18,060 nucleotides of DNA from Bacteroidales bacterium (GCA_016783865.1 JADHVS010000081.1:1-18060), one strand, 5' to 3'; positions 5,903-14,397 are shown, counted from the first letter of the stretch. Program-made: numbers and translations. Notes: generated by a model from the letters alone, not told the origin.

Positions 5903-6856
5903 ATGAACCTATTTACGCCAACTTACAAGGATGTTGTTGAGGCACATGACCGGATAAGGAAGTACGTCCATAAAACACCGGTGCTGACCTCAACCAGTAT
6001 AAACAAGATATTTGAGACTCAGCTTTATTTTAAGTGCGAAAACTTCCAGAAAATAGGTGCATTTAAATTCCGGGGAGCTTCCAATGCTATATTCTCCTTA
6101 AGTGAGGATGAAGCTTCGAGGGGTGTAGGCACCCATTCCTCCGGGAATCATGCTGCGGCTTTATGCCTGGCGGCCAGAATGAGAGGCATCCCGGCACAGA
6201 TCGTGATGCCGCATAATGCTCCCGGGATAAAGAAAAGGGCAGTAGAAGGGTACGGGGGGCAAATCACCTACTGTGAACCCACACTGGAATCAAGGGAAGT
6301 GACCATGGATAAAGTGGTTGAGGAGACCGGTGTATATTTCATTCCATCCTATAATCATCCCCTCATCATGGCTGGTCAGGGCACGGCAGCCAAGGAGTTG
6401 ATTGAAGAAGTGGGAGAACTTGATATCGTTATGGCTCCGGTGGGTGGAGGTGGATTGATGAGTGGTACAGCCCTGTCGGTGAAAGCATTGCTGCCGGATG
6501 CAAAAGCCATTGCCGCTGAACCTGCAAATGCCGATGATGCATACAGGTCGTTTAAATCTGGAAAGATTGTGCCTTCTGTAAAACCCGATACCATTGCCGA
6601 CGGATTGCTTACATCCCTGGGCATCCTGACTTTTGAGGTTATCATGGACAAGGTGGATGATATCATTACCGTGAGTGAAGCTTCCATCGTTGATGCCATG
6701 CGCCTGATCTGGGAAAGAATGAAGATTATCGTGGAACCTTCCGGTGCAGTTCCTCTGGCTGCTATTGTTGAAGGAAAGCTTGATGTAAAGAACAAGAAGG
6801 TGGGACTCATCCTGTCGGGGGGGAATGTAGATATCAGTAAACTTCCGTTTGATTAA
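5903..6856 (+). CDS. Threonine/serine dehydratase (PLP fold type II; serine racemase-like)
   Basis: A 317-residue enzyme that deaminates Thr or Ser to the 2-oxo acid, or interconverts serine enantiomers. Motifs are G-A-F-K-F-R-G-A (52-59) with the Schiff-base Lys55, S-S-G-N-H-A (79-84) where Ser80 sits at the racemase re-face base position, the phosphate-binding tetraglycine loop in P-V-G-G-G-G-L (179-185), a probable divalent-metal site Glu206/Ala210/Asp212, and S-G-G-N (305-308). There is no C-terminal ACT or regulatory domain, as in catabolic threonine dehydratase (TdcB-like) and serine racemase rather than biosynthetic IlvA. Dehydratase versus racemase cannot be settled from sequence. ATG 5903 is preferred over the upstream ATG 5849, which lies inside the previous gene and would add 18 unconserved residues. 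Its 3' end overlaps the convergent EEP gene by 23 bp. Confidence 0.88.
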   Translation: MNLFTPTYKDVVEAHDRIRKYVHKTPVLTSTSINKIFETQLYFKCENFQKIGAFKFRGASNAIFSLSEDEASRGVGTHSSGNHAAALCLAARMRGIPAQIVMPHNAPGIKKRAVEGYGGQITYCEPTLESREVTMDKVVEETGVYFIPSYNHPLIMAGQGTAAKELIEEVGELDIVMAPVGGGGLMSGTALSVKALLPDAKAIAAEPANADDAYRSFKSGKIVPSVKPDTIADGLLTSLGILTFEVIMDKVDDIITVSEASIVDAMRLIWERMKIIVEPSGAVPLAAIVEGKLDVKNKKVGLILSGGNVDISKLPFD

Positions 6857-7973
6857 ACTGCAGGTAGCTCAATACAGGATAATGGTCCGATAACCGGATC
6901 TTGGCCCTTTCATTATAAATCGACCGGATCAGGTTTGAGTGTAGAATATAATCTATCCGGAAAGACGGTAAACTGCCAAAATAGGTATTCCCCAATCCCG
7001 TACCGGCCTCAACAAAAGAATCCACCAGGTCGCCTTTAACTTTGTTATATGTGTATGAACAGGGAGTATCATTAAAATCACCGCAGATAATCACACGATA
7101 TGGTGATTTTGTGATATGTTCAGCAATCACATCCGACTGTTCCGACCGTTTTATCGATGCATCCCTGATCCTGTCGGATATATCGATCAATTCCTGGAAC
7201 TGTCCGTCATCAGTAGGTAGTTTAAGACTGTCAAAAATGGCATAATGACGTTTGTTGAAATGGATCGATTGCAGGTGGTTATTATATATCCTGATCGTAT
7301 CCTCATCAATAACTATATCGGAGAATATTGTGGTATTCAATGTATTTTCGAACCGGATGACCCCTTTATTGATGATAGGATAGGAGCTGAAGGTGGCAAT
7401 CCCATAACGGAAATTACTGTTTTCACCAATGGTATAATGAATATGGCGGTAAGGTGTTTTGTTGAGTAATTTGTAAAGGTCATCGGTAGTAAAAATGCCG
7501 CGCTCCTGTGTGAAATATTCCTGGAAGCACAATATATCAGGATCTTCATGGAGAATATACTTGAAAATACTGTCTTTTGCTTCCGTATTTTTTGCCCAGT
7601 TGTACAGATTAAAAGCACGTACGTTATAGGTCAGAACCTTCAGGATGTTTTCTTCCTGCCTTATGTTACGGGTGAATTGTTCTTTAATGTTATTGCTTTT
7701 CAGGAATTTGAAATTAACCTGGACGATACTGCCCATGATGTTCCACCCGATTACAATAAAAAGAAAGGAAATGAGAAACTCTTTTTTCCTGTTAACTATC
7801 CAGAAAATCATCATCGCTATATTCGCAATGAGAATATATGGGTAGGAAAGACCAAAGAAGGCAAAATGCCATATTCTCTGCGGGCTGACCATTTGAGACA
7901 GGTATGCCAGCAACAGGAAAATGACCAGGAGGACATTCACTCCCAGGATCAGCTTATAGAGCAACTTCCGCAC
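6834..7973 (-). CDS. Membrane-anchored endonuclease/exonuclease/phosphatase (EEP) family protein
   Basis: A 379-residue protein with three N-terminal membrane spans (about 7-25, 40-60 and 65-85) followed by a complete EEP hydrolase domain (~110-375). Metal and catalytic residues are all present: Asn117 in L-T-Y-N-V-R, Glu152 in F-Q-E-Y, His233 in N-N-H-L-Q-S, Asp299/Asn301 in G-D-F-N-D, Asp341 in R-I-D-Y-I-L, and Asp363/His364 in S-D-H-Y-P-V. The domain is probably tethered to the inner membrane; its substrate could be a nucleic acid, a phospholipid or an inositol-type phosphate. The start is GTG 7973, preceded by an AGGGAG ribosome-binding sequence with ~10 nt spacing, one of the few clear ones in the window. 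The stop TGA lies within the dehydratase coding end. In related genomes such genes often follow paired rhomboid genes, whereas here ~6.5 kb separates them. Confidence 0.88.
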   Translation of the reverse strand: MRKLLYKLILGVNVLLVIFLLLAYLSQMVSPQRIWHFAFFGLSYPYILIANIAMMIFWIVNRKKEFLISFLFIVIGWNIMGSIVQVNFKFLKSNNIKEQFTRNIRQEENILKVLTYNVRAFNLYNWAKNTEAKDSIFKYILHEDPDILCFQEYFTQERGIFTTDDLYKLLNKTPYRHIHYTIGENSNFRYGIATFSSYPIINKGVIRFENTLNTTIFSDIVIDEDTIRIYNNHLQSIHFNKRHYAIFDSLKLPTDDGQFQELIDISDRIRDASIKRSEQSDVIAEHITKSPYRVIICGDFNDTPCSYTYNKVKGDLVDSFVEAGTGLGNTYFGSLPSFRIDYILHSNLIRSIYNERAKIRLSDHYPVLSYLQFNQTEVY

Positions 7974-8040
7974 AATAGATATTCTCCCTAATTTAAAATT
8001 AGTAAAATATTTAAAGTTTATTGGAAAGAGTTATAAACAG

Positions 8041-8068
8041 TGAGTCGTGAGTGGTGAGTTGTGAAATG
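8041..8068. repeat. Heptamer tandem repeat (TGAGTNG type), 4 units
   Basis: Four in-register 7-bp units, for example TGAGTCG and TGAGTTG, with the last degenerate. Same period and similar composition as the tracts at 3633, 4965 and 14398. Confidence 0.7.
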
Positions 8069-8162
8069 GGAAGCATTCGCTGAAAGCAAATGGTTCGCAT
8101 TCGCGAGCAGGTTGTGTTTGTGGCCCTGTTTTGGGCACTTATAGAATCTTAAGCCTCTGTAA

Positions 8163-8198
8163 ATTATTAGTTTACGGGGGTTTATTGCTTTACGGGGG
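8163..8198. repeat. Imperfect 18-bp tandem repeat, 2 units
   Basis: Units 8163-8180 and 8181-8198 agree at 15 of 18 bases and both end in TTTACGGGGG. They are followed by a third short G-run (GTGAGGG). Function unknown. Confidence 0.6.
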
Positions 8199-8276
8199 GC
8201 TATGTGAGGGTCGAAATAGTTATGAAACAATTATAATGTGTGTGCCAGCACCTTTTTAGGGATGGTCATATTATTT

Positions 8277-8510
8277 TTAGCTATTAAAATATTCCCGGAG
8301 ATCTTTTGAAGTAAGCCCTATAGATCTTAAGCAGTTAATAATAATAAAAGTAGGTACAGGATCTATATGTGATTGGAAGGTAATAGGCCTTAATAAATCT
8401 TTTCTTGACCAAGTTTCGTGACCCCCTGAAGTTCTAATTTTCTTTAATCCATGAAAATTAAGAAATTCCCTAAATTCTTTAATGGATATATTTTGAATTC
8501 TTTTTGTCAT
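8277..8510 (-). CDS. hicA: HicA-like toxin (mRNA interferase) of a type II toxin-antitoxin pair
   Basis: A 77-residue protein with the compact HicA (YcfA-like) double-stranded-RNA-binding-like fold. The active-site region reads S-G-G-H-E-T-W (28-34), with His31 as the predicted catalytic histidine of the usual G-S-H motif; Ser is replaced by Gly before it. The C-terminal half has I-T-F-Q-S-H and the V-P-T-F-x-x-x-x-C-L-R-S-I-G-L helix region. HicA toxins cleave mRNA and tmRNA in the cytoplasm until bound by HicB. The ATG overlaps the last base of the hicB TGA (TGATG), giving translational coupling with the antitoxin gene first. The surrounding DNA is AT-rich compared with the flanking genes, consistent with acquired DNA. 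Confidence 0.8.
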   Translation of the reverse strand: MTKRIQNISIKEFREFLNFHGLKKIRTSGGHETWSRKDLLRPITFQSHIDPVPTFIIINCLRSIGLTSKDLREYFNS

Positions 8511-8929
8511 CAGGCTATTGCCGGAAGACTCACTACAGTTTCAGTTTTCTTAAAGTCATGATTATTAAAGATCCTACTAAAATCATCATTCGTTTGAAGC
8601 AATTTACTAAGAGGCGGAGGGGATGCTTTCTTTTTCATACTTTTTCTAACAATCCACCCATGACGTCTAAGGTCTTTGGCAAGAGTTCCTTTGTTTGTAG
8701 TATATTTAAAGTATTCTGATAAAACATCTTCAAATGAGTCTGAAGCTTCGCCTTCAGTTTCACCATAACCACTTAAATCCAGAGCAGGACAATAAAAAAT
8801 ATGACTATTGTCTTCCTCAAATATAATAATAGGTAGTTTACATTCTATGGCTTGCTTGTCACTTGACCAGATGCCAGAAAGAGCACCTTTTTTTGACATA
8901 AATAAAGTTTTGGATAAGCTGGAATGCAT
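8510..8929 (-). CDS. hicB: HicB-like antitoxin
   Basis: A 139-residue antitoxin. The partly degraded RNase H-like HicB domain is seen from L-P-I-I-I-F-E-E-D (33-41, counting from the TTG at 8932) through F-Y-C-P-A-L-D-L-S-G-Y-G-E-T-E (46-60) to an L-x-x-D-L-x-x-H-G-W-x-V segment (84-95). The C-terminal ~40 residues are basic and Pro/Ser-containing, ending S-L-P-A-I-A; no clear helix-turn-helix or ribbon-helix-helix is obvious, so DNA binding is not shown. The longest frame begins at TTG 8932, but ATG 8929 is more plausible, and ATG 8899 (M-S-K-K-G) equally fits the domain. A TATTTTTG sequence right before ATG 8929, if it is the -7 box, would favour 8899. Binds HicA and probably represses the operon. 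Confidence 0.78.
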   Translation of the reverse strand: MHSSLSKTLFMSKKGALSGIWSSDKQAIECKLPIIIFEEDNSHIFYCPALDLSGYGETEGEASDSFEDVLSEYFKYTTNKGTLAKDLRRHGWIVRKSMKKKASPPPLSKLLQTNDDFSRIFNNHDFKKTETVVSLPAIA

Positions 8930-8991
8930 CAAAAATAAGATATTTTCAATTATCCCTATTTAAAAATAGCACAAAAATTGTACAAAATAGG
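8930..8991 (-). promoter_or_regulatory. Putative hicBA control region with nested palindromes
   Basis: The minus strand carries a TAnnTTTG-type -7 box (TATTTTTG, 8930-8937). Upstream lie nested inverted repeats: CTATTT/AAATAG around AA (8956-8969), TTGTACAA (8978-8985) and an outer CCTATTT/AAATAGG pair (8955-8961 with 8985-8991). Such dyads are plausible HicB autoregulation sites, but the region is so AT-rich that chance palindromes are expected. The rest of the gap to 9101 shows nothing recognisable. Confidence 0.3.
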
Positions 8992-9101
8992 ATTTATTTA
9001 ACACTTATTTAATGAACGTCCAATTTGCCAGTTCATTTTATCGGCTGTGTTTTTTACAATTTCTTTCTTAAGATTTTTTAAATTGGTGAAAGATGTGTTT
9101 A

Positions 9102-9833
9102 TTATTTTCTAAGAGTTTTTATTGACCATCTCATCGCGTAAATAAAAAGTCTTACTGGAAATAGGGTAGTAAAAACAGCCAATAATCCAATTAGTGAATA
9201 ATATATAATCTCACTGGAATCAAGTAATTGGGTTGTCTTATATTGTTGATCGAAATAATCTTCCTTTAGTTTTGTTCTATAAATTCCGTACTCTATTAAG
9301 GTTTGAGCCAATTCATTATATTTTGCTTTAGACAAATTTATAAGCAAATATTGATCAGTCTCATCATAGTTATTTAGAGTTGATATATAGGCCGGTTTTA
9401 ATCTCTGTACATAATTATATAATTCATCCCTGTATCCCACATCATCCAATGAGTTAGCAAGTTGATTCAAACCTGGCTCATAAAATAACGAATTGCCGTT
9501 TTTGTCAGAATCTCAAGATATGCCAAAATTCGTTTTTTCTACATAAGGATTTTGATCTCTGAATTTATCTTCATTAAATTTCTGAGGACGTTTTTCTACA
9601 GCTATTCGATACCCAACAGTCCAAAAAGGATCAAACATTGTATAAATAGAATCTATCTCAGTTGGAGGAGGGGCATTTAACGCATTATTCATTTCTTCAT
9701 ATCTACTTTCATCTGAAGTCTTTGTTAGAGTATTAAACAAGATACAAGATAACGCTATCAACAGAGCTACTATAATGCAAACACACACAACTATAAATTC
9801 CCTTGCAATTATCTTCTTTGTTTTAAGTTCCAT
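9102..9833 (-). pseudogene. Two-span membrane protein gene interrupted by an in-frame TGA
   Basis: Two adjacent open segments (9513-9833 and 9102-9470) lie in exactly the same frame and are separated only by a TGA at 9513-9515. The 14 codons between that stop and the second segment read as ordinary protein (D-S-D-K-N-G-N-S-L-F-Y-E-P-G), and no good start codon opens the second part. The joined product would be ~242 residues: a basic N-terminus, a membrane span at ~13-35, a soluble charged region of ~170 residues with Tyr/Asp/Glu-rich helices, and a second span at ~209-233 followed by a basic tail. This topology puts both ends in the cytoplasm and the middle in the periplasm. I do not recognise the family. 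The start ATG 9833 has an A/T-rich leader. Possible explanations are a recent nonsense mutation, a sequencing error, or a truncated but functional first half. Confidence 0.6.
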
Positions 9834-10053
9834 TATTTTTTGGAGGTATTATTCTAAATAAAATTAACCAATTGGTGTGATATTTCCCATTATTTCAAAT
9901 TATCTACTTAAACAATAGCCCCTTAGATGATCCCACAGAATATTACAAACTCATGGAAGCCTTATAAAATCAATAATTCTCTTTGGAGGTTTGACCCCTT
10001 ATCCAAACCAATCTCAGGATTCCAACCTTTTTTTCCAGTTTAATTTGCCGGAC

Positions 10054-13000
10054 TCAGTTTAGGGTGGAATTAATTTGGGACAATATATTTAGTTTCAACT
10101 CTTCCATGTTTGCTCCTGTTATAATAAAGGATTCAGACAGCTCTTTTGATCTGATCTTCATCTTCAAGGTTATCTTATTTTCCTGTTGGCTGTAAAGTCC
10201 GGATAGTTTGTATGAATCGGGGAATTCCCTTGCATTTACAAAGATCAGGGACTTACCGTTGCCTTTTTGAGAGATCTCGTTAAGCATATCGTCAATTATT
10301 GCACTCAGACCTAAGACATCCTCAAGCTCATCCTCGTCCTGGAAAACCGATCGGACAAAGACAGGTTTGATCCGTGCAAGGGGGATATCTTCTTTATCTG
10401 TTGAATTAACTTCTCCTATATCAAAACTTTCTGCCCCGTAAGGACTGAAAACCTCCGGTTTCTGGATTCCACCTATTCCTTCTGCCAGTTCGGGAACCCT
10501 TTCACGTGCATACTGGTAAAGCAGGTTCACATCCACAAAGCGCTCATCTCTAAGGGCAGTGCCTTTTATTCCCTCCAGCAGGCTGTAAGTAAGTACCCCC
10601 TGTCCGTACCGGCTTGCTTCATAGCTAACTGCATCGGCGGTACATCCTGTAATGATGTGCATGCCGGTCCGGTCTTTCATCCGGTCGAGTGCACGCAGCG
10701 TACTTGAAGAAATGTTTCTTTGTGTAACCAGGTTTTCAACCATTTTGCCGGAAGCACAGGCGTCAATTATGAGCACCTGCTTAAGGGCGGGTATTTTTTT
10801 AATATATTCAACCATTTCATTGCTGGAGATTGTGCTGAGCCCCCTTATGGCCGGATCGTTGTAGGCTGAGGCCTCGGCCGTATAAGCGTCTTTGGTGAGG
10901 TAATAAAAATCTCCATCCTGACCTCCCCAATTGATCCCGTGTCCTGAAAAATACAACACCAGGATATCCGTTGACTTTGCTTTTTGAGCAATTTCTTCGA
11001 ACGTCCTGATAAGATTTACCCTTGCAGGCTGCAAACTGCTCTTATCCTGGTTGGTTGTTAATAAATAAGTAAATGTTTTATCGACACCGAAGAGTCTTTT
11101 AGCCCCGATCTCCAGGGCACTGGCCATATCTTCGGCATCTTTGGCCGCATATTTCAGATCGATCTCATCACCTGTATAGTCTGAGATTCCGGAAGCTACG
11201 ATAAACAATCGCGGGATCTCTGCCGGTTCTTTCTCTTCGGGATAATATGCAACTTTTGCACCCCTGCTGACCAGGTAACCTTCCCCATTGGCTGCTTTCA
11301 CCTCGATTATATTTTCAGCATCGGATTTGAGGTAGGGGTGGTTTTTTAAATCGAGGGATATGTTTAGATTTTCTGCATCGGGATCACTGCCTTCCCCCCG
11401 GGCATCTGCAGCAATTTCTTTTCCATTAATGAATATTTTCACCGGTCCGATCCCTCCGCCTCTGTTAGATAGGTCAACTTCCAGAAGACCATTTTCGTGT
11501 TGGTTTAATTTAATTTCAGGATAAAGGTCGAGCTTGTCCAGATTAGTTACATCCCGGACAGGTTCGTCATTAAAACCTAAAATCTTCTGCAGCAGGCCGG
11601 GTTCATAGTACCGGTCTTTTAATTGACTGAGCTCAAAAATCTCAAATCCCTGCGTGTAATAGATCAATTTCATGGCATTCGGAGAGGCATCGAAAAGTCC
11701 TTCAGGGGTTGTAACGATCCAGTCATCTTCACCTACAGAAATGAGTGTGGCAACTTCTTTCCACCTGGCTGTTTCCCAGATCTTTATTGTTTTATCCTCG
11801 GATGAGGTGATTAAGTATTTATCACCGGATGTAAAGGCTACATTTCTAATATGACCTGAATGGCCGGTTAATACTTTAATTTCTGAAATATATTTCTGTT
11901 CAATATCCAGGATTCTTACTGAGTTATCGGTTAATCCGGCCGCAATATACCTGTTGTCTGAACTTAAGTCCAGGTCTTTGATTTCTATTTCAGTCCAACT
12001 GTATTCAAGTATAGTAATGAATCCACGTTTTTTAGCATTAATCGCAATGGGTTCAAAATCGTAGTATATAGGTTCCATATCCCCTTTATCCAGATCCCAA
12101 ATATATATTGATTGTTCTTCGGTTCCGGCAATGAAAATGTTTTCATCCTGACTTACTTCCCAGCAGAAACTTGAAGTATATTCCTCGCCAATACTCTTTA
12201 TTATTTTACCGCTGCCGATATCATAGATAAACAGGGAATCGGCTCCACCATAATAAATATGATCATCCGTTGGATTAAAAGAGACTGATACAATAAAGTT
12301 TTGGTCATCAATAAAATTCAGGATATTGTTTCCACTTTCAATATCCCATAATCCTATTTCATCACCGATAAGTGAAAGGAATTTCTTTCCATCAGAACTG
12401 ATATCCAGGTCATATACATAGCCTGTTTGATCCGGGAATGATTTCATCAATTCTCCTGTTTCCAGGTCCCACTGGCATACTGAGCCATTTTTATCTCCGG
12501 TAATGAGAAAAGTATTGTTGGGACTAAAAGCTGTGGCAGTAAATGTTCTGAAATCAATGGGTAGTTTTTCAATCCTGTTATTTTTCTCAACAGACCAGGT
12601 TTTTATATCCTCAGACAAATTGCCGGATATGAATACATTATCTTCATATGGAAGTGCCAGGGCGTTTAACCGGGATTGCTGTCCAAGAAAATGTGTGTTT
12701 ACTAATTCTCCTGTTGCCAGGTTCCAGACTTTCAGTGTATCACTTCTACAAATGGATGCAACGTTTTTATCGTTGTTTACAAACTCCGCGGTTTCTATAC
12801 TCTCTCCTGCTCGAATTTCTTTGATTAAAGCACCTGAATGAACATCCCACACAGTGATAATACCATTGTAAGAGGATGCAACCAGCTGATTATTATCAGA
12901 ACTAAAAGATATGGACGTTACAGCACTTGGATGACCGGTATATTCATTGATTAATTCTTCAGTTTCAATGTTCCAGGCCTTAATTGAATGATCCCAGCTT

Positions 13001-14316
13001 CCGGCAACAAGGTATCTGTTATCAAGACTGACTGCTATAGCAGTTACGTCGTCTGTGTGATCTGAAAATGATCTATATGCTTTCTTCTGTGTCAGATTCC
13101 AGACAGATACAGTATTTTCGCTGACTTCTGCAAGAAATGGCTGATTGTTTTGATCGAAGAACAAGGCAGAAAAATCAAAACCGTGGTCATCAAAATCTTT
13201 AATTTTTTCCTTTTTTTCCAGATCCCAAAGCTTAATATCACAATCAACATTAGCTGTCAGCATGAATTTGTTATCGCTGCTCAGTGCAATTTGAATCATA
13301 AGCGATTCTGAAAAGGTTGCAATCTCTACTCCTGTTGACAGGTTCCAGATTTTTATCATATCTGATTGGTCTGATGCCACCAGGAGGTTATTCTTAAAAT
13401 CACAGGTTAACGTAGAAAGCACATCCGGAAGTCCGTAAAAAGTACGAATCTCCTTTCTCAGATCCATATCCCAGAGTTTAACTGTATTATCAAGGCTTCC
13501 TGTGACCATATATTTACCGTCCTTGCTAAACTCAGCCGTAACAATCCGGTCGGCATGCCCAAGGCTTGTTGTCAGGACCGGAAGGTTGCCAAATCGTTTT
13601 TGAATTTCAACCTGGGGATTTTTCAGAAATTCGTGGATATCTCCATATTCATAGTAATCTATCCAGGTGAGAGCTGTTTGGCCTTCGCTGTTTTGAATCC
13701 CAAGATCTGCTTTATTGATGTACAGTTCAATAAATATTTCGGTTTTATATAAGCTGGCAGCAATCATTATTGGTGTCCAATTCATTTCGGTCTGAGCATT
13801 TACATTGGCACCATATTCTAAAAGAAGCTTCACCATTTCAAGGTCGTTGCAGAATACTGCAATATGCAAAGGACAATAATGGATATCTTTCTTACTGGTC
13901 CATACTTCGGATTCAGTACAGTAGACTCTCCCGGCACTATTAACTACTTCGGTTTCTGCTCCAGCATTTAACAGTGATCTTGCAACAACGATATGTTTAT
14001 TTTCAACGGCAGCAAAAAGGGGAGTTTTTGCATCGTTTGACCTGGAATGAATATCTGCACCATTTTGTATTAGCAGTTCAGCGATTTCGATGTACCCATA
14101 ATATGCAGCAACAAACAGGGGTGTCCAGTCTTCCTTATTCCTGACATTCAGGTCGACTCCAAGTGAAATAAAGCTGTCCGCCTCGTGAATATTATTGTCC
14201 TGAACTGCTTTCCAGAACAAAATATCATTCTCTGTCTGAGCGGAACTGAAATTGGAAGAGAGAAGCGTAATAAGTGCCAGGAGATAAACTAAAGCAGGAA
14301 ACATTCTACTTAGCAT
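10054..14316 (-). CDS. Exported ankyrin–WD40–caspase-like (peptidase C14) multidomain protein
   Basis: A 1420-residue protein. Residues 1-26 form a signal peptide (hydrophobic core, predicted cut after S-S-A). Residues ~31-233 hold five to six ankyrin repeats, with a ~19-residue insertion near 127-145. Residues ~247-850 contain about 14 WD40 units (recurring G-H…W-D/W-N-L endings), enough for two seven-bladed propellers. A linker (D-D-W-I-V-T-T-P-E-G-L-F-D, 864-876) of a kind seen in WD40-caspase proteins leads to a beta-rich region (~930-1025) and a caspase-like domain at ~1034-1300. The dyad is intact: His1126 in Y-F-S-G-H-G and Cys1187 in D-A-C-A-S-G. A final ~110-residue domain (1310-1420) is unassigned. 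The repeats suggest protein-ligand sensing coupled to proteolysis outside the cytoplasm; the target is unknown. No other gene is in its transcript unless the downstream broken membrane gene is. Confidence 0.88.
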   Translation of the reverse strand: MLSRMFPALVYLLALITLLSSNFSSAQTENDILFWKAVQDNNIHEADSFISLGVDLNVRNKEDWTPLFVAAYYGYIEIAELLIQNGADIHSRSNDAKTPLFAAVENKHIVVARSLLNAGAETEVVNSAGRVYCTESEVWTSKKDIHYCPLHIAVFCNDLEMVKLLLEYGANVNAQTEMNWTPIMIAASLYKTEIFIELYINKADLGIQNSEGQTALTWIDYYEYGDIHEFLKNPQVEIQKRFGNLPVLTTSLGHADRIVTAEFSKDGKYMVTGSLDNTVKLWDMDLRKEIRTFYGLPDVLSTLTCDFKNNLLVASDQSDMIKIWNLSTGVEIATFSESLMIQIALSSDNKFMLTANVDCDIKLWDLEKKEKIKDFDDHGFDFSALFFDQNNQPFLAEVSENTVSVWNLTQKKAYRSFSDHTDDVTAIAVSLDNRYLVAGSWDHSIKAWNIETEELINEYTGHPSAVTSISFSSDNNQLVASSYNGIITVWDVHSGALIKEIRAGESIETAEFVNNDKNVASICRSDTLKVWNLATGELVNTHFLGQQSRLNALALPYEDNVFISGNLSEDIKTWSVEKNNRIEKLPIDFRTFTATAFSPNNTFLITGDKNGSVCQWDLETGELMKSFPDQTGYVYDLDISSDGKKFLSLIGDEIGLWDIESGNNILNFIDDQNFIVSVSFNPTDDHIYYGGADSLFIYDIGSGKIIKSIGEEYTSSFCWEVSQDENIFIAGTEEQSIYIWDLDKGDMEPIYYDFEPIAINAKKRGFITILEYSWTEIEIKDLDLSSDNRYIAAGLTDNSVRILDIEQKYISEIKVLTGHSGHIRNVAFTSGDKYLITSSEDKTIKIWETARWKEVATLISVGEDDWIVTTPEGLFDASPNAMKLIYYTQGFEIFELSQLKDRYYEPGLLQKILGFNDEPVRDVTNLDKLDLYPEIKLNQHENGLLEVDLSNRGGGIGPVKIFINGKEIAADARGEGSDPDAENLNISLDLKNHPYLKSDAENIIEVKAANGEGYLVSRGAKVAYYPEEKEPAEIPRLFIVASGISDYTGDEIDLKYAAKDAEDMASALEIGAKRLFGVDKTFTYLLTTNQDKSSLQPARVNLIRTFEEIAQKAKSTDILVLYFSGHGINWGGQDGDFYYLTKDAYTAEASAYNDPAIRGLSTISSNEMVEYIKKIPALKQVLIIDACASGKMVENLVTQRNISSSTLRALDRMKDRTGMHIITGCTADAVSYEASRYGQGVLTYSLLEGIKGTALRDERFVDVNLLYQYARERVPELAEGIGGIQKPEVFSPYGAESFDIGEVNSTDKEDIPLARIKPVFVRSVFQDEDELEDVLGLSAIIDDMLNEISQKGNGKSLIFVNAREFPDSYKLSGLYSQQENKITLKMKIRSKELSESFIITGANMEELKLNILSQINSTLN

Positions 14317-14358
14317 ATGTGTATTTAATTGTATAAGTATTTTATAATCAGATCAGTA

Positions 14359-14389
14359 TAAAATTACATAATATATAACACAATTCAAA
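14359..14389 (-). promoter_or_regulatory. Candidate promoter of the ankyrin–WD40–caspase gene
   Basis: On the minus strand TTTG (14386-14389) is followed after exactly 19 nt by TAATTTTA (14359-14366), a 7-of-8 fit to the Bacteroidota -33 TTTG / -7 TAnnTTTG pattern. The expected leader to the ATG at 14316 is about 35 nt. The heptamer tract lies immediately upstream, so the caspase gene appears to have its own promoter. Confidence 0.4.
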
Positions 14390-14397
14390 GGAGTCTA

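Larger units (their letters stand above)
7974..8276. other. Gap of ~300 bp with repeats, no convincing gene
   Basis: The gap holds a 15-bp palindrome CTAATTTAAAATTAG (7988-8002) upstream of the EEP gene, a four-unit heptamer tract (8041-8068), two GCATTCGC words (8073-8100 region), and an imperfect 18-bp tandem repeat (8163-8198). A minus-strand open frame across it is built from these repeats and looks non-coding. Confidence 0.6.

Noticed and set aside
6376..6810. 144-codon minus-strand open frame opposite the dehydratase
   Set aside because: It is antisense to a confidently identified gene, and its composition is a mirror of that gene's codons.
7548..7991. 147-codon plus-strand open frame opposite the EEP gene
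   Set aside because: It is antisense to the membrane segments and hydrolase domain of a well supported gene, with no domain of its own.
8018..8230. Minus-strand open frame of ~70 codons
   Set aside because: It is built over the heptamer tract and the 18-bp tandem repeat, has a repetitive low-complexity translation and no recognisable domain or good start signal.
9470..9512. Second half of the split membrane gene as an independent gene starting at TTG 9470
   Set aside because: The 14 codons upstream remain protein-like and in frame, and there is no good start or signal, so a single broken gene is the simpler reading.
9513..9515. TGA read as a sense codon
   Set aside because: Many genes in the window end in TGA at sensible positions, there is no selenocysteine context, and no Trp-type recoding is suggested.
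9988..10009. Possible terminator hairpin GGTTTG/CAAACC downstream of the caspase gene
   Set aside because: The stem is only 6 bp with a 10-nt loop and no following U-tract on the minus strand.
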